Below, one piece after another: positions 15,401 to 25,068 of a DNA stretch of 64,000 nucleotides. Within the stretch, counting starts at the first letter, position 1; each line of letters begins with the position of its first letter. Under the pieces are notes generated by a model. That model saw only the letters and a program-made list of their open reading frames with translations, did no database searches and was not told the DNA's origin. The position numbers and the translations under genes are program-made. Source of the DNA: Branchiostoma lanceolatum (lineage: Eukaryota; Chordata; Leptocardii; Amphioxiformes; Branchiostomatidae); NCBI RefSeq assembly GCF_035083965.1, contig NC_089736.1, positions 4,219,501 through 4,283,500 of the forward strand. The letters are read 5' to 3'.

Positions 15401-18400
15401 AACATAATTCGCCAACACCGTAAAACCATCGGTAACTGGATGGCAAAATCACAAACGGATTCAAAGTTTCAAAGCCTCGCGGCCCCCGTTTGGCGTTTAA
15501 AGAGCGATAGGAATCGCAACGACAGTAACGTATTTGCCTCCATTTTCTCAGGCAGCAACTGCAGAAACGGTCATTTCATCACACAGGCAAGCGTTCCCAG
15601 ATATATGAATGGTGTCACATCAATCAGCAACGTTCATTGTAGATTTTCGTCATGTCCAACAACTTGCAGCATATAGCGCCATCGCCGCCTCGGGCTGACG
15701 GTGAGTTTCCCTAAACGGGCCTCTAGAAAGAGCAATTATCGTATATAAGTGAACATTCTGTCGAACTAATGGTTGCTATCACCATGCTCCTCTGTAAAAA
15801 GACTTCGGCCAAAGTAAATCCCTCACTAGGAGAAGAATTGGAAAGCTTAAAAGATGCGGTACTTAATTCTGCTAGCTGGACAAATAGCTAAAAGCGAGCA
15901 TATATCAGTCGGGTTTAAAAGCGCCTACTTCATCAGATCTGCTCCAGCGATGACTGAGTCCTGCAGCACTGAGCTGGATGAATTGCCTGTCATAATTTCC
16001 CCCCTAGCTGTGCAATAACGACTTCAGTATTCTTCATCGGTGCCAAGTTTGTAATATTGCCGTACGGAGATTGCCATCCTGGCAAGATGCAATTTCCCAC
16101 TTCAATGGATTTTAATTTGGGTTCTGAATCATTGGTGCGCTGGGCACAAAGGCAGAGGAAGTGGAGTCTTTCATGTGGTTCCCCAGCATCTGGGTCTCGT
16201 CGCGCAATAATTGCTCACTAAGTTCGTAATGTTGTCTCAACTGAGTACCTAGGGGATGGAGGACTTGGCATCAAACGTTCAATTTTCAATGTGAATCTAT
16301 TTCGAGAAACAAGTAGATTCGTTGCCCACGCTTTATGCATATCGAAGTGCCGTCTTGGGCTTTGGGCAGGCTCCCATTGCAGGGCCTATACTAGTATTCC
16401 CATTATCAATCCATTGCCAGGCCAATTCCAGGCTACATATCCACTTTCTGTCAAAATTTAAAGGCCTACATATCCACTTTCAGTCCCCATTGAGAGGCTC
16501 ATATCCCCACTAACAGTCCCTATTGCTAGGTCTATACTCCAACTATCAGTTCCAAGAGTCAAGAATCCTGTTATGCTTTCAAAATTATCTGAATTCAGAT
16601 CTCAAACTAAATCTAATTGCTTTTTCCTGGACCAAGATGTACTCATCTATAGATGCTACTTTATTTCAAACTAACTCACTAAAAATATTCGCGAGATCAT
16701 AACTTCATCTAATATTAACAGCAAAAAATGACTTGACAGCTTTACTATAAGAATTCCACTATTGAAATCAAGAAACATACAAACTATAGAAGAAGTGAGC
16801 AAATTCGTCTTTCACGCCTCAAAAGAAGTCAAATCTAATAAAACTAACTTTGATTTATGCATATATCTTATGATCATTTTATTTATAATTCTAATACCTG
16901 TACACGTAGTTGCAACTAGCCCTCGGGCACGTTTTTGCTACAAACGTATTATCACTACTATTACTACAGACTTTTTATCAAAAGCCACGTAATTGTCTGT
17001 TGAACAGATGGAAGACCTAGTAGGTGAACTTGATTCCCGTGAAGTTCCAAACGGTTAGAAAACAAATCCTGCCAGGTTTTACCGACATTTCCCGAGAGGA
17101 GGCCCCGTGAACACAAAGAGCTATCGATCGGCCCTCGTATCAGCATGCAGCCTCCATTAGAGTTTACGTCCCATAACAGCAGGTTAGTTGAACGTAGATT
17201 CCCATCAAGCAACGTTTAACTATAAATACACAGCCGCATTCGCCACGGCTTGTCGTCGAGAGGGCGTAATTCTTGCTGTTAGTCTTCCTCAATAGTCAAC
17301 AGATGTATAGAACTTTTGATATTTCAAGGGCAGCTCGTTTCCGTGAAGGAATGCGTCGTCTGTAAGCGATGTATGAAATAACATACGGCGCCTCGTGAAA
17401 TGCTTTGTCCGCATTATTGCCAAAGCTGGATGGCAATACTTTATGACAACTGGTGAATCGGTATGGTTGGACGATGACAGCGCCAGTGGAATACGAAGTA
17501 CACCGTGCCCGGGCGATAGAGACTGTGGAAGGTGGAAGGGGTCACATAGATAGGATAGAGCGATTGCTGATATGGCTGATTCAATTGCCTGTTGTACACG
17601 CTTGTTGTACAACCCCGATGCAGGTAACTCCCACCAGCGTGCGCCCATGCCAATCGTTTCGGCTAAAGAAGCAACGTACGCCGACGGCCAAATCCTGAGA
17701 GTAGGGGGCCAAGTTTGGGATGGAGCGGGCATATGTTCTTACCTTATGCTTAGGACACATTTCCTAACCGGGACCCGGCCGGGCTGTTTGCGGAGACGAA
17801 AAATATAAGTGCATGTCAATCAATTTGCACAAGCTATGCTCTTAAATAATTTTGGGTACGTTTTGTGTTGTCTTTTATATCATACTTTTCGTTCCCAAAG
17901 ACTGTCCGGCCGGGCCCCGGATTTGTAATGTGACCCTAGCATTAGCTGACACGATTGGCGGATGACATGGATGCGCCCTGACTGGAGTTCTCGCTCCAGG
18001 TCGTAACTTTGACGAATAGACATTTGTATTGCGGGAAACAACGGAAGACTACAGAGACTGTCAATGAATCATGTCGGCTCTTGAATGAGATATTGATGAT
18101 ATCACTCAAAAGTACGTTTTGAAATGAAGGGGTAGCAAATCACATGCAACGTTGTTGAAAATATTACTTCAGCAGTGTAGGCATAGATTGAGTACGCGCA
18201 CATCAATACAGTACATTTGATTATGTCGCCATCAAATGATATAATGTCCCTTTTGGGAACTCCACAGTGATGAAAGATGTTGTTCGATCGGTGAAAGAAA
18301 TTCCCCGCTGTTTATGACAGATTAGACGGAAGGCCACACGGCGCGCAGCAAAGAGGTGATCAACAAGTCGAAAATCGATGTGTCGCCCCCATTCTCCGCC

Positions 18401-19652
18401 CTAATGGTCTCTAAGGGTCTGACCCTACAACCTAACACCAGTCTCTGGACATTTGGGCTGCTTTGAAATGTACCATTTCGGCGACATTCAGATCTCTACT
18501 TTACGATGTTTTTCTCCGAATCTCCCCGCATGGAAGAGATATTTTCAAGAACTATTGAAGCATTTTATGTTCAAGGTTGGGCAGCATATCTCAAGAAAAC
18601 GCCATAACCATTTATACTACTTAGAAGTGCGAGTACTTCAGTTTGGGTTAGGTTGGATGACATGGTAGCCTTTTCGGACTCACTAACACATTAACCCTGG
18701 CTCAGCTAATCCATTCACTAAAAATGTTAGTCATAACAAACAAACAAACAAACGAACGAACACAAAAAAAACAGATAGACAGACAAACAGACATGCAAAA
18801 GTAACTGATGGATGAAAGAGTTTACCTTTTGAGTCTTCCTTTGCCTTCACTGTAGACCGGGGTGGAAAAGGTGACTTTCCATTTCCGTTGTCGGCCACAG
18901 ACCAAGGTAATATTGGACCAATAATCACGTCCAACTGCAAAACTTCCCTGACTACCTGCACTGGTGTTGTTTGCTCCCATCAAAGACCAAAACCATTCAT
19001 TCGGTTCCGACTGAGGAGACACATTTGTGTCACCCCCATCGTCCGTACTGTTGCTAATCTGGGACTTTCTGTACACGCAGGTGTATGTGGACATTGTGTC
19101 ATTGAACTGGCTGTTTATTATCCCTACACAACTCTTCATTATGATGGAGTGTCGGAGTAATAACGTGTTCAGCAGCGCGTTGTACATATCGTCCCTCCCA
19201 TCTTTCATCTCACCTCTCGGAGACCTTTGCAGACTGGAGATTACGCCTGCTGCATCGGAAATTGATTTCAGTTCCGGACCCAGGTCGGACGCCATCTTGT
19301 CCATCTCCGAGCTAGAGGCGGTGTTTATCGCCAAATCGGTTGTTTTGCACGTTGAAGAAGTTCTGGCTGACTCAACAGCCTCCAGCGCTAATGATTTTGG
19401 GTCCGCGAAATGCGATGAAGCGCCGCCGGTTATCGTTAGAGCGGGATTAGCAGTAGTTATGGATGTGGTTGCTGAAGTGGGAGGAAAGGTCTTCGAGCCG
19501 GCGGCCATCATAGATGATGGAGTCGTACTCAGCACTGATGCCGTACTTTTAACAGCTGTCGCTTGGCCCAGGCCTCCAGGCAGCCGCCACCATAGGAGTA
19601 GCAGAAGGACTGGAAGTCTCCACAAACAAATCTTTGTCCCATCTTGATACAT
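499..19652 (-). CDS. GPR158/GPR179-like class C orphan GPCR, 5' part (runs off left edge)
   Basis: Exons on the minus strand, in transcript order: 19652-18826, 3399-3291, 1531-1193, 984-916, 608-499. Phases agree at all joins (exon 1 ends phase 2, exon 2 begins with one completing base; the rest are phase 0). Exon 1 starts at ATG 19652 with a hydrophobic signal peptide (RLPVLLLLLWWRLPG), then a Ser/Thr-rich stretch and a Cache-like segment ending in WKVTFSTPVY. Exon 2 carries SGAVQADFDLSLVDINQC, matching the end of the GPR158 Cache domain and the start of its EGF-like module. Exon 3 completes a Cys-rich EGF-like/stalk region (CLPCAEGCDSCLDGSPC) and gives TM1. Exon 4 is TM2 (PWLLLLLLFGTVLLYSQ). 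Exon 5 runs from the end of TM2 into TM3 (FRELGFALAYGVLVLR). The remaining TM helices and tail lie left of base 1. Family members are cell-surface orphan receptors; human GPR158 senses glycine and binds RGS7-Gbeta5. Ligand here is unknown. Naming is from remembered family sequence; GPR158 versus GPR179 cannot be resolved. Confidence 0.85.
1718..1771 (+). repeat. Dispersed 54-bp motif with TGACGTCA core, copy 1
   Basis: This starts GTGACGTCAG, then GGGTCAAAG, then GAAGTCGGTACCGCC. A clearly related copy lies at 30037-30092 on the same strand. It falls in the intron between exons 2 and 3 of the GPR158-like gene. A short chance frame runs through it, but no splice sites fit. Confidence 0.5.
8803..8858 (+). 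repeat. Family A repeat, half copy
   Basis: AATCAAAGTTGAACTGCAATTGCCAACA followed by GGACTTACCC (split here for length) matches one end of the family A elements at 323-477 and 10658-10850. The second arm is missing. Confidence 0.5.
9756..9902 (-). mobile_element. Severely 5'-truncated LINE insertion flanked by a 34-bp duplication
   Basis: Two direct repeats of 34 bp (9756-9789 and 9869-9902; one mismatch; both contain AAGCTTCGGGCTATTTGGG) flank 79 bp. On the minus strand the insert reads CCCTGGATAAATAAGTAAAT, the same type of A-rich tail as the LINE fragment at 38893-39390. A short retroposon tail with a long target-site duplication is the simplest reading. Confidence 0.65.
10658..10850 (-). 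repeat. Family A repeat, longest copy, reversed
   Basis: The arms GAATCAAAGTTTAAATGTAA and TTACAGTTTAACTTTGGTTC form an imperfect inverted repeat. Beyond the right arm is the sequence complementary to CTTCACTT-AAAGTTCATCTG of the copy at 323-477. A 64-codon frame through it is incidental. Confidence 0.6.
12672..13451. mobile_element. Non-autonomous DNA transposon (780 bp, long TIRs)
   Basis: The element begins AATAGACCGATCC and ends with the reverse complement GGATCGGTCTATT, except for small gaps. Further in, CCCCCTGTTC and CACCTCCGTCAA occur in the left arm (12735-12770) and, inverted, in the right arm (13390-13430). The arms span roughly 65-95 bp. No transposase frame is present inside. 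A clear target-site duplication could not be defined. Confidence 0.75.
14094..14276 (-). mobile_element. tRNA-derived SINE
   Basis: On the minus strand the head reads GTCCTTGTAGCTCAACTGG, which contains an RNA polymerase III A-box-like TAGCTCAACTGG, followed by a B-box-like GGTTCCAATT. There is no cloverleaf or CCA context of a working tRNA gene. It is located in intron 1 of the GPR158-like gene. Confidence 0.55.
17757..17931. mobile_element. Short TIR element (about 175 bp)
   Basis: The left arm (CACATTTCCTAACCGGGACC then CGGCCGGGCTGT) and right arm (reverse complement CACATTACAAATCCGGGGCC then CGGCCGGACAGT) are inverted copies that extend inward to GAACGAAA or GACGAAAA. It has the size and structure of a MITE and no coding capacity. 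Confidence 0.65.
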
Positions 19653-22600
19653 GGTGGCTATCAGAGTATCCGATATGTGGAGCGGAAACTTATGTTCAGG
19701 ATTACGCCATGCAGCTGATATATGTCTTCAACAGCCACTTGGTATCTAAACACAGATCCGTTAGAGTTAGCGACGAGGAGTATCTGGAGTCGGTATCAGT
19801 TTGTAATAAATACGTCCCCTTCTGTGATGTCTTCTCCTGTAATCTTACACCCAAGTCTGCAAACACATTCTGTAGAAACGGAGAAGATATAAAAAGATTA
19901 GGATGATGCGTACGTAAGATTTTATGACGCTTGCTGTGACGCGCGACGGAGTAGTAATTCATACGCATTGTCAGTCATCATGCTTTGCTTAACTTACTCC
20001 TCACGACCACATACGTCAATGACGCCCAACGCTTTTCACTTGGTACGTAAACGTTACTTTGATATATATAGAAATTCGTTTCGCGGACACGCCATTTTTC
20101 TTACACTTCTGTTGAACGCTAGAAGCCAAAGGCAACAGAATAAAATGATTCATCATTCAAAGACATATCGTGGATGTGAGGGGGTATTTTTGAAACATCA
20201 TCACTCTCGTGCTTTTTAAACTGTTCTTTATCTTCTTGCCAAAGAGAAGAAGCACTCATCATACATCAAGAACCTATGTCTCACATGTTGACTGGATCGG
20301 TATTTTCCCGTTTTCAACTGACAAGCCTTTGCTGTTGTCAATATGAAGAAAAACATCCACCCCGTTAAAAGGTATTACAGCAGTTTGAAGTTCGCAGATC
20401 AATAAGCAGTTTGCACCAGGCAAAACGTCGAATTCGGCAGTTATAAAACGTCCTCTGGTCTCCCAGATAAAGTGCAGGTAAAATGGAAATTCAGCTTGAC
20501 GACGCGGATGCATCGCATCAGACAGACCGAGTGTGAAATTGTATGGGCTTCCATCAGAACGTGGGAAGAATGCTCCCGAACATGGGGCTCGACTCTTATT
20601 TCACTTACCGGGCCTTTTGCCTTACCCCATATTGCCCTGCTACCAAGCAATGACTACTGCCCATATCGGCATGTAAGTACGACTATGGGTCACTGTAAGC
20701 ACCTATACTGCTCCGCATGACTCTGAAACATCTTGATTCATCCAATCGGTGATGCTCTGTTGATCTCCCAATTTCCCAGTATCTAAGAAGCCTTCGTTTC
20801 CTTTACCGTCACACCTAATTGCACCAACATGAGACGGTTTTCTTTGAATCTTACCCTTTGACGTGAATGGCAAAATACGCGGATGGGAGATCACGAAAAG
20901 GGAACGGTTGCTACGGGGGCGGATATGACATTTACAGGTTACCGGAGTTTCCAAATCCTGTTAACGCACCCTGTAGGATCCTGCAGAGATGCTTTGCAAC
21001 AACATCACTAAACGCGTATGGTTGCTATGGACTTAATATACTGGCGGCAGCACTATGCCTAATTCTTCGCAGACATGGTAGCGTTTCGTCGTCAAGAGAG
21101 CTAAGTTTAACCAACAAAAAAGTGGAAGATTAACTCTCTTGCAGCGGCAGAGTATACTCTTATGGCTATGATTATAGGGAATAGATTCTTACCTTTTGAG
21201 TGCTGAACAGCCCTCAGAAGAACCGTTTGCTACATGCTCAACACAGTTCATCCATGCATACACAGGGTGTAAAAGCCCAGGACCGTTCAGAAGACGGAGA
21301 ACACGTACCGAAGGGCAATCGCATGTTTACCGTCAAACGTTCTTTAAGTCCGTTGATAAGGACACGCGCGGTAGCACGTACGGCAGCATCCATGTAGTTG
21401 TTGGATACGGTGATGATTAGGCTTGCGCGGCGCACCATCTTCCGCAACACTAGACATCTGGCGCTCCCGAACAGGTCAGCTGTAAAACCGTTTTCTCCTT
21501 CTTGTAGAAACCACACTGGCCCCACCCTACGATCCTCCTTACCGTCTCTTTATGGGAAGCCCGGTGATAAAGCTGACAATTGCCGCCTCCCCTCTTCCAT
21601 CCTCTTATTTTCTGGGTTGGATGCCGTTTGGTTTGCCCGTGAGCCCTTCCGGTGAGACACTAAAACGTCGCACGACTGGTAATTAACGACGCCCGTTCAC
21701 GAAGTGGCGGACCTGCCTCGATCTCAACGCGACGATTAATCACGGCTCTGCATCAATTTCTGCTTCTATCACGAACACAATTAACTACACAATTACACGT
21801 CAAATTAAATCGTCGCTGTAGAATCCCTGCCTGAAGTCCGCAAGGATCAGACTGACACCACAGACTTCACGGGTGTATATTCTACCGTCGTCACGCAGCT
21901 GACATGACTGGAATTTGTAACTCCTCACAGCACACGTACACAGACTCCTCCCGGCCGTTAGCTACATCAGATATATCTACACGACATCCGCCCGACATAG
22001 ACAAGATCGTTGTCAAGAAGCAAGATGGAAAAAGATCCTTGAAATCCGTCAGTCATTCTGTTCTGCCACCTTACACTGAACCGTATACAAACCGCCGCGT
22101 TACTCGGGCTCCCAACTCGTGTATGGATCTATCTCCCTCGATAACTTTTTGATAGTGTGTCGGTGGGTGATTACATCTATGAAGAGACGTGTCACATCTC
22201 TCGGAAGCCTCGGGCTGTGTTAGAATCGGCTGGGGTGAGCTCGGTCGGCAGATCGGTCTGATTGCGACGATGAATCCTCCGCCCACGCCGCGACAGGCTG
22301 ACGGCGGGGCACCTCCGTAATCTCCGCGGGAAATCTCAGCCAATTTTCGGCTATGGTAAACCGCTTTTTACCCGAGATTGGAGAGGACGGCAGGCATAGC
22401 TGCGAGCTTCAAGAGAACGATTAGAAGATACCACTAAACACACTAGGGGACAAAAGGTTCCTCGCTAGGAATAACATCAGCCAATGGTGCATACACGAAA
22501 CAGCGTACATTGATCCACTACGGCATAGCAGAATAGCACATCTAGTTATCATAAGAATCAAATTGACCTCATAAGCTTGAGAAAAGGATAACCACAGAGG

Positions 22601-25068
22601 CCGGTATTATGAGTATATTTCATTATTTCTTTATTTCTTTCTTTCTTCCTTTATTCAAATTTATTGCACTACTCCAAAACTGGAAGGCATGGTGGAACGG
22701 GTGCACCTCCGCAGAGGTCACCTTTTCAAGGCCGCCATGTATATGTATATAAATATACATGTGTATACGCAAAGGCCATGGAGTGTTTTAACATTCCCAG
22801 TGAGTTTTCCAGTCTACCGGAGCAAAATGAGTTATATATTCCCCATCGACCCCGTGTTGGAGGATGTCGTAAACGAACTGATGACTTCAATCAGTTGGTT
22901 TCAGCGTCCCGCATCACTTCGGAAAGGTCACCCCACAACAGCTCTTGGCGATATACGTACCAGGTAGTCCGCGTATATTTGTAGGTGGTCCCTGTGAAGG
23001 GGATAAATCTTTAGCGTGGCCTCTAACCGATTCCATGGTTTGTAGTGAAGAAAAACATTAGGGACGAACCTTGTCACGCTCGCTGTTCTATTGGGTTTAC
23101 GGGATAGAAGACGTACTAAACGGCCTCAACCAGAGTTGGAGAGGCAGTCTCTCTCTCTCTCCCTCTCTCTCTCTATATATATATGTATATATCGCTCTCT
23201 CTCGCGCGTGCTCTCTCGAAAACGTAATTGTCTCTTACCCCAAGACTACAAACTTTAAGGAAGTAGCTGTGAACTTATCGTTAGCTACAACTATGACTAA
23301 TAGGAGTTACAGTACATTACGAACCTAACGGTCTTTCGATCTTCTGATGTTAATATGATTTTCAAGAGATTGCCGGCAAGGTGGAAGTGGTGGCGAAGCA
23401 CTTTACTAAAAATAATGCCATGATTCAAAAGTATGTGACGCTGACAAATAGCGACATGATGTTTTTCGGCACCAGTGATGAACTGCACCTTTTTCTACAC
23501 CCATCAGTGTGTTCTTGCTGTGTTTTATTACTTCAGCTTTCACATCACATCATGTAAATGGACAAAGGGAAACACGACATATTCCCCTTTGTAATATCCA
23601 AGTCCGGGTAAAAAATACCAACAAAGAGTAGATAAATCAAACAAACAGTGGAATCCACATAAGAATAACAGTGGTAATAATATTGTATGTAACAGGGTAC
23701 AACATCGGGTTTCTGGCATCAATCAATTCATTGATTCGATGTGCGCTTACGTTGCAGTATGGGCTTTACACGATGGAAAATAGGACACGGAGTGAAGTAG
23801 CAGACTGTCCAATACACTAGATCACTTAGCAGCCACAACTACTGACGGGGTCCATACGTCATTCATCAGTCACGTGACAGCCACGTGATAACAACACAAC
23901 AACGCTGTCTACGAAATTAAAAACCTATTCCCTGCCAAGACATGGTATGTTAGGCTGTTGATATTGAGTGGTTAAAACTCTCTGTTCAAAAATTGACAGA
24001 ACAGACAAAATCTGTAGAGACAAAGTCATAAAAGCGTAAAGAACGACAAAAAAACAAGATATTTCCTGTACTAGTCTTTCCATAACGAGACCAATGAGGT
24101 TCCAACCCCCTGGGTCAGACAGGAAGTTCAGCATGTCTTGTAAGTCTTTTCTTTTGATGACGAGGAAGACTTTCTTTCTTTAAAGTGCATTTAAGATACA
24201 TGTAAGACGTCCAGAAAACTTGATCTTTCATTACAATGAAGTAGGACAGACGCCATTGATGCTATGCATGAAAGGGGGAGCGGAGAACTGTTTCAGGGAC
24301 TAATAGTACAAGCAGGATCAGACAACTTAACGGACACAATGATTAAAATCCTTGGCCTATTTATGACTGAGGAAACCTAAACCACAATACAAGCAGACAG
24401 GATATTATCATAGTGTGAATGCTTAAGTTCCTACTGAAAAGGAAGGTTGAAAAAAACAATTTTTCATTGTTCAAGAGGAGCAAAAGACTGGGCCAAAGCA
24501 TTTTGGATTTAGTGGTGTCATTTTTGACATTTTCGAATTTGAGACTGCCATGATGGCTGGAAACATGCTGAAACAAGGAAATATCAATAGCGAATGCTAT
24601 GATATATTTCGTTAAACTCTTAATTCTGACTCCCCTGGTCTTACGAATATCATAACCAAAGAATTAAGATGTTTGTATGAACACATTCAACTAGTATACA
24701 AAATACACTGCGTCCAGTGATACTTGATGTTCCATTTCTTTTATGACATGATGATCGACATATTTTGGTCGCTCCCGATATTTTTCATGAATTTTCATTT
24801 CTTGTTTCATTCTTTGGCGACTGCAGTGTTTGATGACTATGCATGAGCACAATACACATGTTTCTGATGAAATTTCTAGCAGGTGACGTCTACTAAACAG
24901 GTATGAGGCGACTGACAGGACACTGAAAGAGATGGATCCCAAACTCTGTATGCCTCTCCCGATATGGACCAATGTTCCTACATGCGTACTAGGACACAAG
25001 TAATCGATTCACAAGTTGTGATGTTGACGACTACTTAGAGGACATCTTCATGAAAACATAACTGTAAG
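19653..25068. other. Intergenic region between divergent GPR158-like and LRR-Ig genes
   Basis: About 5.4 kb with no recognised gene. It should contain the promoters of both neighbours. Seen inside: a stop-free minus-strand frame at 20281-20607 (see findings), pyrimidine-rich and CT microsatellite runs at about 22620-22660 and 23151-23180, and scattered open frames under 110 codons that look incidental. Confidence 0.6.
20281..20607 (-). other. Stop-free frame of about 108 codons, possible orphan exon
   Basis: The minus-strand frame from just after a TGA near 20608 to a TAG near 20277 has a protein-like composition (for example SDGSPYNFTLGLSD, EFPFYLHFIWE, FNGVDVFLHID). The first Met falls mid-frame and no confident acceptor or partner exon was found. 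No family is recognised. It may be a decayed exon or chance. Confidence 0.2.

Larger units (their letters stand above)
3400..18825 (-). other. Intron 1 of the GPR158-like gene (about 15.4 kb)
   Basis: The donor at 18825-18824 (AAAAG|GTAAAC) and acceptor at 3401-3400 (TTACAG|TGG) match in phase. No convincing coding exon was seen inside. The contents are family A repeats (8803-8858, 10658-10850), a LINE tail with target-site duplication (9756-9902), a 780-bp TIR element (12672-13451), a tRNA-derived SINE (14094-14276), another TIR element (17757-17931) and AAAC-type simple repeats near 14640 and 18737. The 126- and 147-codon open frames at 15296-15676 and 17289-17732 have no splice context or recognisable domain. 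Confidence 0.7.

Noticed and set aside
15296..15676. 126-codon plus-strand frame
   Set aside because: Low-complexity-free but domainless, no homologue recognised, no promoter or splice context. Chance is adequate.
17289..17732. 147-codon minus-strand frame in intron 1
   Set aside because: No recognisable domain, no splice sites in phase, and competing open frames on the other strand.
21193..21525. Minus-strand frame ending near a CTCAAAAG|GTAAGA donor, first read as an alternative first exon of the GPR158-like gene
   Set aside because: A TGA after MDELC breaks the frame before the donor, and the start is only a GTG.
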